A stretch of 64,000 bases of DNA from RGIG5612 sp045598285 (GTDB taxonomy: Bacteria; Bacillota; Clostridia; Lachnospirales; Lachnospiraceae). The position numbers and the translations under genes are program-made. The notes below the pieces were generated by a model that made no database searches, was not told the origin of the DNA, and saw only the letters and a program-made list of their open reading frames with translations. Positions 43,629 through 52,858 of the stretch are shown here, one piece after another. Location: NCBI GenBank assembly GCA_045598285.1, contig JAZLLU010000001.1, positions 22,785 to 86,784 of the forward strand, in the 5' to 3' direction. Numbering within the stretch: the stretch's first letter is position 1; the number at the start of each line of letters is the position of its first letter.

Positions 43629-44834
43629 ATGAACAAAAAAGACTTTATTAATTACTATACTAAAGACTGTTTCTCAAATAATTTCACTCTTGAGGATACA
43701 GTATTTTCTTTTCTTTCATCTAATAAAAAGTATTGTGTTTTCCCGGGTTTTTGCGATGTGCATGTGCATTTTCGTGAACCCGGTTTTTCATATAAAGAAA
43801 CTATTGAAACGGGTTCTAAAGCGGCAGCTAAAGGCGGTTATACAGCTGTATGCACAATGCCGAACTTAAATCCAGTGCCAGATTGTAAAGAATCTCTAGA
43901 TGTACAAAAAAATATTATTAAAAACACTGCTGTAATAGATGTGTATCCATATGGAGCAATTACGGTAGGTGAACAAGGGAAAAAGATAGCATCTTTAGAT
44001 TCTATGGCAAAGGAAGTAATCGCTTTTTCAGATGATGGAAAGGGCGTGCAATCTGATGAACTTATGCGTAGTGCTATGCTAAAGGCTAAAGAACTTGGAA
44101 AAATTATTGTAGCGCATTGTGAAGATAATTCTTTACTTAATGGCGGCTATATTCATGATGGAAATTATGCAAAAACTCACGCTCATAAAGGGATTTGCTC
44201 TGAAAGTGAATGGAAGCAAATAAAAAGAGATATTGAACTTGCAAAAGAGATAAATTGTGCTTACCATGTGTGCCACATTTCATGTAAAGAAAGCGTAGAG
44301 TTGATACGTAAGGCAAAAAAAGAAGGCGTTAATATATCTTGCGAAACAGCACCGCATTATCTATTACTAGATGAAAGCAACTTGCAAGAAGATGGTAAAT
44401 TCAAAATGAATCCTCCGCTGAGAACGAAAGAGGATAGACTTGCTTTAATTGAGGGTTTAAAAGATGGCACAATAGATATGATTGCAACGGATCATGCACC
44501 GCATAGCCAAGAAGAAAAAAATAAGGGACTTAAAGACAGTGCTTTTGGAATTGTAGGCATAGAAACAGCTTTTCCACTTTTATATACTTATCTTGTAAAA
44601 GAAAACATAATAAGTTTAGAAGATTTGGTAAAACTTTTATGCTTTAATCCAAGAAAACGTTTTAATATTCCTATAAGAGAAGATTTTAGTATTTGGGAAT
44701 TAGATGAAGAATATATAATAAAACCAGAAAACTTTATATCTAAGGGAAAGTCAACACCTTTTGAGAATATGAAAGTTTTTGGAAAATGCGTTTTAACTGC
44801 ATGTAACGGAAAAGTTGTTTATGGAGGAAAATAA
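43629..44834 (+). CDS. pyrC: Dihydroorotase
   Basis: Catalyses ring closure of carbamoyl aspartate to dihydroorotate. The 401-residue protein is of the type I family: the metal motif DVHVHFREPG, then CTMPNLNP, the zinc ligands in VAHCED and HVCHISC, the active site Asp in IATDHAPHS and the C-terminal NGKVVYGG. The N-terminal barrel part is slightly short compared with Bacillus PyrC but keeps all motifs. The gene begins 3 bases after the T-run of the attenuator. It leads pyrC-carB-pyrK-pyrD-pyrF-pyrE-pyrB. Confidence 0.95.
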   Translation: MNKKDFINYYTKDCFSNNFTLEDTVFSFLSSNKKYCVFPGFCDVHVHFREPGFSYKETIETGSKAAAKGGYTAVCTMPNLNPVPDCKESLDVQKNIIKNTAVIDVYPYGAITVGEQGKKIASLDSMAKEVIAFSDDGKGVQSDELMRSAMLKAKELGKIIVAHCEDNSLLNGGYIHDGNYAKTHAHKGICSESEWKQIKRDIELAKEINCAYHVCHISCKESVELIRKAKKEGVNISCETAPHYLLLDESNLQEDGKFKMNPPLRTKEDRLALIEGLKDGTIDMIATDHAPHSQEEKNKGLKDSAFGIVGIETAFPLLYTYLVKENIISLEDLVKLLCFNPRKRFNIPIREDFSIWELDEEYIIKPENFISKGKSTPFENMKVFGKCVLTACNGKVVYGGK

Positions 44835-44836
44835 AA

Positions 44837-47800
44837 ATGGCAAAAAGGACAGATATTAAAAAGGTTTTGATTATTGGCTCAGGACCTATTGTCATTGGCC
44901 AAGCGGCAGAGTTTGACTATGCAGGCACCCAGGCTTGTTTAGCTTTAAAAGAAGAAGGATACAAGGTTATTTTGTGTAATTCTAATCCTGCAACAATAAT
45001 GACAGATACTACTATCGCAGATAAGGTATATATGGAGCCTTTGACGCTAGAATATATTGCTAAAATTTTAAGATATGAAAGACCAGATGCAATTATTCCT
45101 GGAATTGGCGGGCAAACTGGATTAAACCTTGCTATGCAGTTAGAAAAGAAAGGTATCTTAAAAGAGTGTAACGTAGAACTATTAGGTACAAGTAGCGAAA
45201 GTATTGAAAGAGCTGAGGACCGTGAACTTTTTAAGGAAATGTGTGAGTCGATTGGTGAGCCAGTTATTCCTTCCGAAATCACCTACAATCTTGAAGAGGC
45301 TAAAGAAGCTGCTAAACACATTGGATATCCAGTAGTTCTTCGCCCAGCGTTTACTTTAGGCGGAACCGGAGGAGGTTTTGCTGAAAATGAAAAAGAATTA
45401 GAAGAAATCGGTATTAATGCTTTTAAGCTCTCGCCTGTACATCAGGTATTAATTGAAAAGAGCGTAAAGGGCTACAAAGAAATAGAATTTGAAGTTATGC
45501 GAGATTCGTTTGACAATGCAATTACTATTTGTGGAATGGAAAACATTGATCCTGTTGGCGTACATACAGGTGATTCCGCTGTAGTTGCTCCAATTCTTTC
45601 TCTTTCGGATAAAGATAAAAAGATGTTAAACGATAGTGCAATAAAAATAATTCGCGAATTAAAAATTTCTGGCGGATGTAATGTACAATTTGCGCTTCAT
45701 CCTACTACAAGCGAATATTATTTGATTGAGGTTAACCCAAGGGTTTCTCGTTCATCAGCACTGGCTTCAAAAGCAAGCGGTTATCCAATCGCGAGAGTAA
45801 CAGCAAAAATTGCTTTAGGTATGTCACTAGAAGAAATTGAAGTTGCTGGTGGAAACGCGTCTATAGAACCAATGCTAGATTATATAGTTGCTAAATTTCC
45901 TCGTTTCCCATTTGATAAGTTTAAGGATGCAACGAATATTTTAGGTACACAGATGAAAGCGACTGGCGAAGTAATGGGCATAGGATCTTCGCTGGAAGAA
46001 TGTATTTTGAAATCAGTACGTTCATTAGAAACTGGAGTTTGCCATCTTTACTTGTCTAAATTTGACGATATGAAAACAGATGAAATTTACGAGTACTTAA
46101 AGGAATTTAAGTCTGATAATCTTTATGCCGTTGCAGAACTTTTACGTAGGGATGAAAGTATATCACATCTTCATGAAGTGACAATGATTACACAGTTGTT
46201 CTTAGAATCTATTAAGAGAATTGTTGATATGGAAAAATTACTTTTGGCAAACGTAAAAGATATTAATACTCTTAAGTCTGCTAAAGTACTTGGATTTTCT
46301 GATAAGTATATAGCAAAGCTTTGGAATATTTCTGAAAACGATGTTGCAAGTCTTAGAAAGGCAAATTACATTACGCCAATTTTCCGCATGGTTGATACTT
46401 TGCATACTGGAAAATATATTGCATATCTTTATTCGTCATATATTAATTTAGTTGATGATACATTCAAAAACGAATCCAGACTTTCTAATGACAAGAAAAT
46501 TATCACACTTGGAGCAGGCCCGATTCGTATAGGTCAAGGCGTTGAGTTTGATTATTCTACGGTACATGCAGTGCAGACAATAAAGAATGCGCGCTACGAA
46601 GCAATTATTATTAATAACAATCCTGAAACTGTTTCAACAGATTATACAACTGCTGATAAACTTTATTTCGAACCGTTAACACCTGAAGATGTTATGTCGA
46701 TTATTGATTATGAAAATCCTGAAGGAGTTATTGCATCATTAGGTGGACAAACTGCGATAAATCTAGCAGAACCGTTGATGAAAAATGGTGTAAAAATTAT
46801 AGGTACGGATTGCGACGCTATCGAAAAAGCTGAAAACCGTGATAGCTTTGAAAAAATATTACTTGAACTTGGCATTCCGCAACCTAAAGGAAGAGCAGTA
46901 ACGAAGATTGAAGATGGCATAAAAGCTGCAAACGAGATAGGATACCCAGTTCTTGTTCGTCCATCATTCGTATTAGGTGGAAGAGCTATGCAGATTGTTG
47001 CTAACGAAGAACAACTTAAGCATTACTTAAAATCTGCTGTTGAAGTGGATGCAGATAAACCAGTTTTGGTAGATAAATATATTCAGGGAAAAGAAGTTGA
47101 AGTTGATGCTATATGCGACGGAAGAGATGTATTTATTCCTGGAATTATGGAACTTGTTGAAAGAACAGGTATTCACTCGGGCGACTCAATAAGTGTATAT
47201 CCTACATTTAGTATTTCAAATAAAGTTAAAGGAATTATTTTGCAGTATGCTAAAAAGTTAGGACTTGGAATAGGAATAATCGGACTTTATAATATTCAAT
47301 TTATTGTTGATGAGAAAGAGGATGTTTATATTATCGAAGTTAATCCTCGTTCATCTAGAACGGTTCCATTCCTTTCAAAGGCAACAGGTTACAGCCTTGC
47401 TGATATTGCTACTGAAGTCATTTTAGGAAAGACATTAAAAGAATTAGGAATATTCGATATTTATCCAGAAGAAAAGAAACGTTACTACGTAAAAGTACCT
47501 GTATTCTCGTTTAATAAAATCAAAGGTTTAGATGCTTATCTTTCACCTGAAATGAAATCTACAGGTGAAGCTATTGGATATGATGATAAACTTAATCGTG
47601 CGCTTTATAAAGCGTTGCAAGCTTCTGGTACACATGTTCAAAATTATGGAACAGTTTTCGTTACGATTTCTGATAAGGATAAAGAAGAGGCTTTGCCATT
47701 AATAAGACGTTTCTATAACCTTGGTTTTAATATTGAAGCTACTTTAGGTACAGCACAGTTTCTTAAACAAAATGATATTAGAACACATATACTAAAAAAA

Positions 47801-48028
47801 CTTAGTGATGGATCAGATGAAATTGCAAATTCTATCAGACAAGGACATATTGCATATGTAATTAATACAAGAGATATCGGTTCATTATCACAAGAAAGTG
47901 ATGGTATACAAATAAGACAATTAGCAACAGAAAATAATGTTACAATCCTTACATCACTAGATACTGTAAAAGTTTTGTTAGATGTATTGGAAGAAACAAC
48001 ACTAACTATTTCAACAATCGATTCGTAA
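44837..48028 (+). CDS. carB: Carbamoyl phosphate synthetase large subunit
   Basis: The 1063-residue subunit makes carbamoyl phosphate from ammonia, bicarbonate and two ATP. The two homologous halves are evident: KKVLIIGSGPIVIGQAAEFDYAG at the start and KKIITLGAGPIRIGQGVEFDYS near residue 550, each followed by an ATP-grasp domain (EVNPRVSRSSALASKASGYP and EVNPRSSRTVPFLSKATGY). The C-terminal MGS-like allosteric domain follows. The glutaminase subunit gene carA (pyrAA) is not adjacent and not found in this window, so it is probably elsewhere. The gene lies 2 bases after pyrC. Confidence 0.97.
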   Translation: MAKRTDIKKVLIIGSGPIVIGQAAEFDYAGTQACLALKEEGYKVILCNSNPATIMTDTTIADKVYMEPLTLEYIAKILRYERPDAIIPGIGGQTGLNLAMQLEKKGILKECNVELLGTSSESIERAEDRELFKEMCESIGEPVIPSEITYNLEEAKEAAKHIGYPVVLRPAFTLGGTGGGFAENEKELEEIGINAFKLSPVHQVLIEKSVKGYKEIEFEVMRDSFDNAITICGMENIDPVGVHTGDSAVVAPILSLSDKDKKMLNDSAIKIIRELKISGGCNVQFALHPTTSEYYLIEVNPRVSRSSALASKASGYPIARVTAKIALGMSLEEIEVAGGNASIEPMLDYIVAKFPRFPFDKFKDATNILGTQMKATGEVMGIGSSLEECILKSVRSLETGVCHLYLSKFDDMKTDEIYEYLKEFKSDNLYAVAELLRRDESISHLHEVTMITQLFLESIKRIVDMEKLLLANVKDINTLKSAKVLGFSDKYIAKLWNISENDVASLRKANYITPIFRMVDTLHTGKYIAYLYSSYINLVDDTFKNESRLSNDKKIITLGAGPIRIGQGVEFDYSTVHAVQTIKNARYEAIIINNNPETVSTDYTTADKLYFEPLTPEDVMSIIDYENPEGVIASLGGQTAINLAEPLMKNGVKIIGTDCDAIEKAENRDSFEKILLELGIPQPKGRAVTKIEDGIKAANEIGYPVLVRPSFVLGGRAMQIVANEEQLKHYLKSAVEVDADKPVLVDKYIQGKEVEVDAICDGRDVFIPGIMELVERTGIHSGDSISVYPTFSISNKVKGIILQYAKKLGLGIGIIGLYNIQFIVDEKEDVYIIEVNPRSSRTVPFLSKATGYSLADIATEVILGKTLKELGIFDIYPEEKKRYYVKVPVFSFNKIKGLDAYLSPEMKSTGEAIGYDDKLNRALYKALQASGTHVQNYGTVFVTISDKDKEEALPLIRRFYNLGFNIEATLGTAQFLKQNDIRTHILKKLSDGSDEIANSIRQGHIAYVINTRDIGSLSQESDGIQIRQLATENNVTILTSLDTVKVLLDVLEETTLTISTIDS

Positions 48029-48038
48029 GGAAGATAAA

Positions 48039-48773
48039 ATGAAACAAAGTATTTTTGAAATCATTTCAAATATTTCTTTAAATGAAAGCATCTATAAAAT
48101 GGTGCTTTTGGGTGATACTTTAGGAATAAAATCAAGTGGTCAGTTCATAAATATTAAACTTGAAGGTAAATATTTAAGAAGGCCTATTTCAGTTTGCGAT
48201 TATGACGAAGAGACAATCACGATTATTTATAAGGTCGTAGGAAGTGGCACAAAACAGTTAAGCGCTATGAAGAAAGGCGAAAAGTTAGATATTCTTACTG
48301 GACTTGGAAATGGATATGATACTCAAAAAAGTGGAAACAAACCGTTACTAATTGGAGGCGGCGTAGGTATTCCTCCGTTATATCGTCTATGTAAAGAGCT
48401 GATTAATGCTGGCAAAGATGTATCGGTTGTTTTAGGTTTTAATACTAAAGCTGAAAGTTTTTATGTAGATGAATTTAAGGATTTAGGAGCAACTGTTTAT
48501 GTAGCAAGTGTAGATGGCACTCTTGGCATTAAAGGTTTTGTAACAGATGCGCTGCCTAATGAGTATTCATACTTTTATTGTTGTGGCCCAGAACCTATGC
48601 TAAAAGCAGTTTACAAAGCAACAAATACTAGCGGGCAATTTAGTTTTGAAGAACGTATGGGGTGTGGCTTTGGTGCATGCATGGGATGTTCATGTAAAAC
48701 AATTACGGGATATAAGCGTATTTGTAAAGATGGTCCAGTTCTACAAAAGGAGGAAATATTATGGGAAAGCTAA
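48039..48773 (+). CDS. pyrK: Dihydroorotate dehydrogenase electron transfer subunit PyrK
   Basis: The 244-residue protein passes electrons between the PyrD FMN and NAD. It has an FAD-binding ferredoxin reductase fold (RRPISVCDYDE, GGGVGIPPLY) and a C-terminal [2Fe-2S] motif in FEERMGCGFGACMGCSCKT, with later Cys in YKRICKDGPVL. The presence of pyrK shows that the PyrD here is the class 1B enzyme. It overlaps pyrD by 13 bases. Confidence 0.96.
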   Translation: MKQSIFEIISNISLNESIYKMVLLGDTLGIKSSGQFINIKLEGKYLRRPISVCDYDEETITIIYKVVGSGTKQLSAMKKGEKLDILTGLGNGYDTQKSGNKPLLIGGGVGIPPLYRLCKELINAGKDVSVVLGFNTKAESFYVDEFKDLGATVYVASVDGTLGIKGFVTDALPNEYSYFYCCGPEPMLKAVYKATNTSGQFSFEERMGCGFGACMGCSCKTITGYKRICKDGPVLQKEEILWES

Positions 48774-49678
48774 GCGTTAATTTATGCGGGATTGAGCTTG
48801 ATAACCCAATAATTCCTGCTTCAGGAACATTTGGATATGGTTATGAATTTGCTAATCTTTACGATATTAATTGTTTAGGAACATTTTCATTTAAGGGAAC
48901 AACAAAAGAAGAACGTTTTGGAAATCCTACACCTAGAATTGCTGAATGTCCTAAAGGAATGATTAATGCAGTAGGGCTTCAAAATCCAGGCGTTGAAAAA
49001 GTAATTAAAGAAGAACTTCCTAAACTTAAAAGTTGCTTTAATAAAAAAGTTATGGCTAACGTAAGTGGCTTTTGTGTTGAAGATTATGCCTATACATGTG
49101 AAAAACTTGATGCCGAGGAACAAGTAGGATGGTTAGAAGTAAATATAAGTTGCCCTAATGTTCACGGAGGCGGTATGAGTTTTGGAACAAACCCAAAGAG
49201 TGCATCAGAAGTTGTTAAGGCAGTAAAAAAAGTCACAACTAAACCAGTTATAATAAAATTAACTCCGAATGTAACAGATATTACTTCTATTGCAAAAGCA
49301 TGCGAGGATTCTGGCGCTGATGGAGTAAGTTTAATAAATACTATGCTTGGGATGCGAATTGACTTAAAGACAAAAAAACCAATAATTGCCAATATTATGG
49401 GTGGTTATTCAGGGCCTGCTATTTTCCCAATTGCTGTAAGGATGGTTTATCAAGTAGCAAATGCTGTTAATATTCCTGTTGTAGGATTAGGTGGAATTAG
49501 CACGGCTGAAGATGTAATAGAAATGATGTTGGCGGGCGCTAGCGCAGTAGAAATCGGATCTGCAAATCTTATAAATCCATATGTTTGCAAAGATATTCTA
49601 GAAGAGCTTCCAAATACAATGGAAAAATATAATATTGATAACTTAAAAGATATAATAGGAGGAACAAATAATGGGTAA
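48761..49678 (+). CDS. pyrD: Dihydroorotate dehydrogenase, class 1B catalytic subunit
   Basis: Oxidises dihydroorotate to orotate with FMN; works as a heterotetramer with PyrK and uses NAD+. The 305-residue TIM barrel starts LSVNLCGIELDNPIIPASGTFG and includes MINAVGLQNPG, ANVSGF, LEVNISCPNVHGGG with the catalytic Cys, and GLGGISTAEDVIEMMLAGA. The Shine-Dalgarno AAGGAGG lies within the end of pyrK. It overlaps pyrF by 8 bases. Confidence 0.97.
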   Translation: MGKLSVNLCGIELDNPIIPASGTFGYGYEFANLYDINCLGTFSFKGTTKEERFGNPTPRIAECPKGMINAVGLQNPGVEKVIKEELPKLKSCFNKKVMANVSGFCVEDYAYTCEKLDAEEQVGWLEVNISCPNVHGGGMSFGTNPKSASEVVKAVKKVTTKPVIIKLTPNVTDITSIAKACEDSGADGVSLINTMLGMRIDLKTKKPIIANIMGGYSGPAIFPIAVRMVYQVANAVNIPVVGLGGISTAEDVIEMMLAGASAVEIGSANLINPYVCKDILEELPNTMEKYNIDNLKDIIGGTNNG

Positions 49679-50369
49679 AGATGTAATTGTTGCATGCGAT
49701 TTTGAAAGCGCAGAAAGCACATATGCCTTTTTGGATAAATTTATAGATAGAAAGCCTTTTGTTAAAATTGGTATGGAATTATTTTATGCTGAAGGTCCTG
49801 AAATTGTAAGACAAATAAAAAAAAGAGGACATAAAATTTTTTTGGACTTAAAGCTTCATGACATACCTAATACTGTTGAAAAATCAATGTCTGTTTTATC
49901 TAAACTTGACGTTGATATTTGTAATCTTCATGCAAGTGGAACAATTCCAATGATGCAGGCAGCTCTTAAAGGGTTAACTAGGCCAGATGGTACGCGCCCA
50001 TTACTTATTGCGGTTACCCAGCTTACTTCTACTGACCAAGAAACAATGGAGCGAGATTTGCTTATAAAAGAAAATATTGATGATGTAGTTATTCATTATG
50101 CTAAAAATGCCTTAAAGGCAGGTCTTGATGGTGTAGTTTGCTCACCTTTAGAAGCTAAAAAAGTACATGAAAATTGCGGAAAAGATTTCCTTACTGTTAC
50201 ACCGGGCGTAAGATTTAGTGATAGTGCTGTTGGAGATCAAAAAAGGGTTATGACACCAGCCGAGGCAAAAGAAATTGGCTCAGACTATATTGTTGTTGGC
50301 AGACCTATCACGGCTGCTAAGGACCCGATAGAAGCTTATAATCGTTGCATTAAAGAATTTGTTGATTAA
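49671..50369 (+). CDS. pyrF: Orotidine 5'-phosphate decarboxylase
   Basis: The last step to UMP. The 232-residue enzyme is the short (about 230) type. Key motifs are VACDFESAE, VKIGMELFYAEGP, the catalytic KxxDIPNT box FLDLKLHDIPNTV with its Asp-Lys-Asp array, and GVRFSD plus DYIVVGRPITAA for phosphate binding. The gene overlaps pyrD by 8 bases and is followed by pyrE 11 bases later. Confidence 0.97.
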   Translation: MGKDVIVACDFESAESTYAFLDKFIDRKPFVKIGMELFYAEGPEIVRQIKKRGHKIFLDLKLHDIPNTVEKSMSVLSKLDVDICNLHASGTIPMMQAALKGLTRPDGTRPLLIAVTQLTSTDQETMERDLLIKENIDDVVIHYAKNALKAGLDGVVCSPLEAKKVHENCGKDFLTVTPGVRFSDSAVGDQKRVMTPAEAKEIGSDYIVVGRPITAAKDPIEAYNRCIKEFVD

Positions 50370-50380
50370 GGAGAAAATTT

Positions 50381-51022
50381 ATGGAACTTAATACATTAAT
50401 TGCTAAAGACTTATTAAAAATAAAGGCAGTATTTTTTAGACCTGAAGAACCGTTTACATGGGCTAGCGGAATTAAAAGTCCGGTTTATTGTGATAATAGG
50501 CTTACATTGACATCTGTTGAAGTAAGAGAAGATGTTGAAAATGGACTTGCAAAATTAATAAAAGAAAATTATCCAAGCGTAGAAGTTCTTATGGGGACCT
50601 CGACAGCAGGAATTGCACATGCAGCCATTACAGGACATATTCTTTCTTTACCTATGGGTTATGTTCGCTCAGGAGCTAAAGACCACGGTAGACAAAATCA
50701 AATAGAGGGCAAACTTGAAAAGGGACAAAAGGTAGTAGTTGTTGAAGATTTAATTTCTACTGGTGGAAGTGTAATTGAAGTAGTAAATGTGTTAAGAGAA
50801 GCTGGCGCAGAAGTTTTAGGTATTGTGTCAATCTTTACTTATGGAATGCAAAAAGGGCTTGACCGATTAAAAGAAGCCAATGTAAAAAATATTTCACTTA
50901 CTGATTTTGACTGTATAGCGCAAGTAGCTGCCGAGGAAGGATATATTAAGCCAGATGATATTCAAAGACTTATATCTTTTAGAAATAATCCTTCGGATGA
51001 AAGTTGGATAGGGGTTAAATAA
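50381..51022 (+). CDS. pyrE: Orotate phosphoribosyltransferase
   Basis: Makes OMP from orotate and PRPP. The 213-residue protein has FTWASGIKSPVYCDNR at the start, the flexible loop RSGAKDHGRQNQIEG, and the PRPP-binding motif VVVVEDLISTGGS. The Shine-Dalgarno AAGGAG precedes the ATG. The last base of the gene is the first base of the pyrB ATG, a one-base overlap. Confidence 0.97.
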   Translation: MELNTLIAKDLLKIKAVFFRPEEPFTWASGIKSPVYCDNRLTLTSVEVREDVENGLAKLIKENYPSVEVLMGTSTAGIAHAAITGHILSLPMGYVRSGAKDHGRQNQIEGKLEKGQKVVVVEDLISTGGSVIEVVNVLREAGAEVLGIVSIFTYGMQKGLDRLKEANVKNISLTDFDCIAQVAAEEGYIKPDDIQRLISFRNNPSDESWIGVK

Positions 51023-52086
51023 TGAAAAATCTTATTGATATAACGGATTTATCTATTAAAGAATTAGATGATTTAATATCTACTGCAAAAGATATTATGA
51101 AGCATCCAAAAAAGTATAGCAAAAAATGTAAAGGCAAACAGCTTGCTACAATGTTTTTTGAGCCATCTACTAGAACAAGACTAAGTTTTGAATCAGCTAT
51201 GCTTTCTTTAGGAGGTAGTGTAATAAGTGTTACGGATTCCGTTTCGTCATCAGTATCTAAGGGCGAGTCTGTCGCAGATACAGTTAAAGTTGCGGCATCT
51301 TTTGTTGATATTATTGCAATGCGTCATCCAAAAGAGGGAGCAGCTTTGCTTGCTAGTGAAAGTGTAAAAGTTCCGATTATCAACGCAGGTGATGGGGGTC
51401 ATTGCCATCCGACACAAACGCTTGCAGATTTGCTTACGATACATGAAGAAAAAGGTAGATTTGATAACCTTACAGTGGGTATGTGTGGAGATTTAAAATA
51501 TGGTCGAACTGTGCACTCGCTTATTAATGCACTTTCAAGATATAATAATGTAAAATTTGTTTTAATCTCTCCGGAAGAATTAAAATTGCCGGACTATGTA
51601 AAAAATGAAGTAATAAAAACAAAAAATCTTGAGTATGTTGAAACTACTTCATTAGAAGAAGCACTGCCTAATTTAGATATAATTTACATGACCCGTATTC
51701 AACAAGAGCGTTTTGAATCAAAAGAAGAATATGAGCGCTTAAAAGATAGCTATGAATTAAATGCCAAAAAAATGAAGCTTGCTAGGAAAGATTGCACTAT
51801 CATGCATCCGCTTCCTAGAGTAAATGAAATAAATACGGATGTAGATGATGATCCGCGTGCATGTTATTATAAGCAGGTTGCTAATGGTAAATATATTAGA
51901 ATGGCACTGATTTTAGGGCTTACTTTTGGACATACAAAGGAAGATTCAAAGCAATATATAACTGATATAAAATGTAATAATCCAAGGTGTATTACTTCAG
52001 TAGAACGTGGTATTAAGCATAAATTCATCAAAAATGAGGTTGATGGCACATTTAGGTGTGCATATTGCGAAGCTAAGCAAAATTAG
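51022..52086 (+). CDS. pyrB: Aspartate carbamoyltransferase fused to a PyrI-like zinc domain
   Basis: Residues 1-310 are the aspartate transcarbamylase catalytic chain. Carbamoyl phosphate is bound by FFEPSTRTRLSFESAM, and RHPKEG, GDGGHCHPTQTLAD, DLKYGRTVHS and HPLPRVNEI follow. The tail (about 313-354) has Cys at 318, 323, 346 and 349, spaced C-x4-C-x22-C-x2-C. This matches the zinc domain of the regulatory chain PyrI (E. coli Cys 109, 114, 138 and 141) and its flanks (CISxxE, CxYCE). The nucleotide-binding allosteric domain of PyrI is missing. The order pyrB last in the operon is normal. The zinc part probably contacts the catalytic trimer; allosteric control by CTP or ATP seems lost. Confidence 0.93.
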   Translation: MKNLIDITDLSIKELDDLISTAKDIMKHPKKYSKKCKGKQLATMFFEPSTRTRLSFESAMLSLGGSVISVTDSVSSSVSKGESVADTVKVAASFVDIIAMRHPKEGAALLASESVKVPIINAGDGGHCHPTQTLADLLTIHEEKGRFDNLTVGMCGDLKYGRTVHSLINALSRYNNVKFVLISPEELKLPDYVKNEVIKTKNLEYVETTSLEEALPNLDIIYMTRIQQERFESKEEYERLKDSYELNAKKMKLARKDCTIMHPLPRVNEINTDVDDDPRACYYKQVANGKYIRMALILGLTFGHTKEDSKQYITDIKCNNPRCITSVERGIKHKFIKNEVDGTFRCAYCEAKQN

Positions 52087-52119
52087 CCTCTAATTTTAAG
52101 AAATTAGATATAATCCTAG

Positions 52120-52148
52120 TTGAATTTTGGACTTAATAATGATAAAAT
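52120..52148 (+). promoter_or_regulatory. Promoter of pyrR-uraA
   Basis: A -35 TTGAAT (52120-52125) and a -10 TAAAAT (52143-52148) are separated by 17 bases. The start would fall near 52155, just before the PyrR-binding hairpin. An imperfect upstream hairpin (52089-52108) lies after the pyrB stop. Confidence 0.7.
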
Positions 52149-52163
52149 AAACTCAATCGAAAA

Positions 52164-52246
52164 ACCTTTAAATTCGGTACAGAGATGCCGGCAAGGGACA
52201 CTTTTTTTGTGGAGTTTTTTAGCCGTGCATCATAGCGCGGCTTTTT
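52164..52246 (+). promoter_or_regulatory. PyrR-type attenuator in the pyrR leader
   Basis: The binding hairpin is CCTT...CGGTACAGAGATGCCG...AAGG (52165-52196), with the CAGAGA-type loop that PyrR recognises. The terminator is AGCCGTGC (52221-52228), loop, GCGCGGCT (52235-52242), then T-rich. The antiterminator would pair GATGCCGGC (52184-52192) with GCCGTGCATC (52222-52231) around one bulge. The sequence order matches the pyrC leader. Confidence 0.8.
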
Positions 52247-52283
52247 ATATGTCAAGCAAACAAAACATAAAAAGGAAGAGACA

Positions 52284-52817
52284 ATGGGATTTAAGGCAAC
52301 AATCTTAAATGAGAATGAAGTGCAAAGAGCACTAAAGAGAATCGCACATGAAATTATTGAAAAAAATAATGGTGCGGAAAATATCTGTCTCGTTGGGATA
52401 AAAAGAAGAGGAGTTTCTATTGCCAAGATTCTTGCCGATAACATAAAAACTTTCGAAGGCGTTGAAGCTCCTACAGGCGCCCTTGACATTACATTCTATA
52501 GAGATGACTTATCTAAAGTAGATAAAGATCCAGTTCTTAATGAAACTCAAATACAATTTGATATTAAAGATAAAGATGTAATCTTAGTTGATGACGTGCT
52601 GTATACGGGACGTACTGCTAGGGCTGGATTAGATGCGCTTATGGCATTGGGTAGACCTAAAACGGTTCAACTTGCAGTTTTAATAGACAGAGGTCACAGG
52701 GAACTTCCTATTAGAGGTGATTATGTAGGAAAGAACGTTCCTACTAGTCTTTATGAACGTGTATCTGTAAAGATGCTAGAGTTTGATGATGTTTGTTCTG
52801 TCGATTTGTACGAATAG
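52284..52817 (+). CDS. pyrR: PyrR, pyrimidine operon attenuation protein/uracil phosphoribosyltransferase
   Basis: The 177-residue protein binds the leader RNAs above in response to UMP and may also make UMP from uracil. It has the PRTase motif VILVDDVLYTGRTARAGLDAL and the Bacillus-like ends (IVEKNNGAENICLVGIKRRGV near the N-terminus; VLIDRGHRELPIRGDYVGKNVPTS). The Shine-Dalgarno AAGGAAGAG precedes the ATG. It is separated from the large pyr operon by its own promoter and attenuator and lies before uraA. Confidence 0.96.
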   Translation: MGFKATILNENEVQRALKRIAHEIIEKNNGAENICLVGIKRRGVSIAKILADNIKTFEGVEAPTGALDITFYRDDLSKVDKDPVLNETQIQFDIKDKDVILVDDVLYTGRTARAGLDALMALGRPKTVQLAVLIDRGHRELPIRGDYVGKNVPTSLYERVSVKMLEFDDVCSVDLYE

Positions 52818-52858
52818 TACTTCGAAATAAATGTAAAAGATTTTAAGGAGGATGAATT

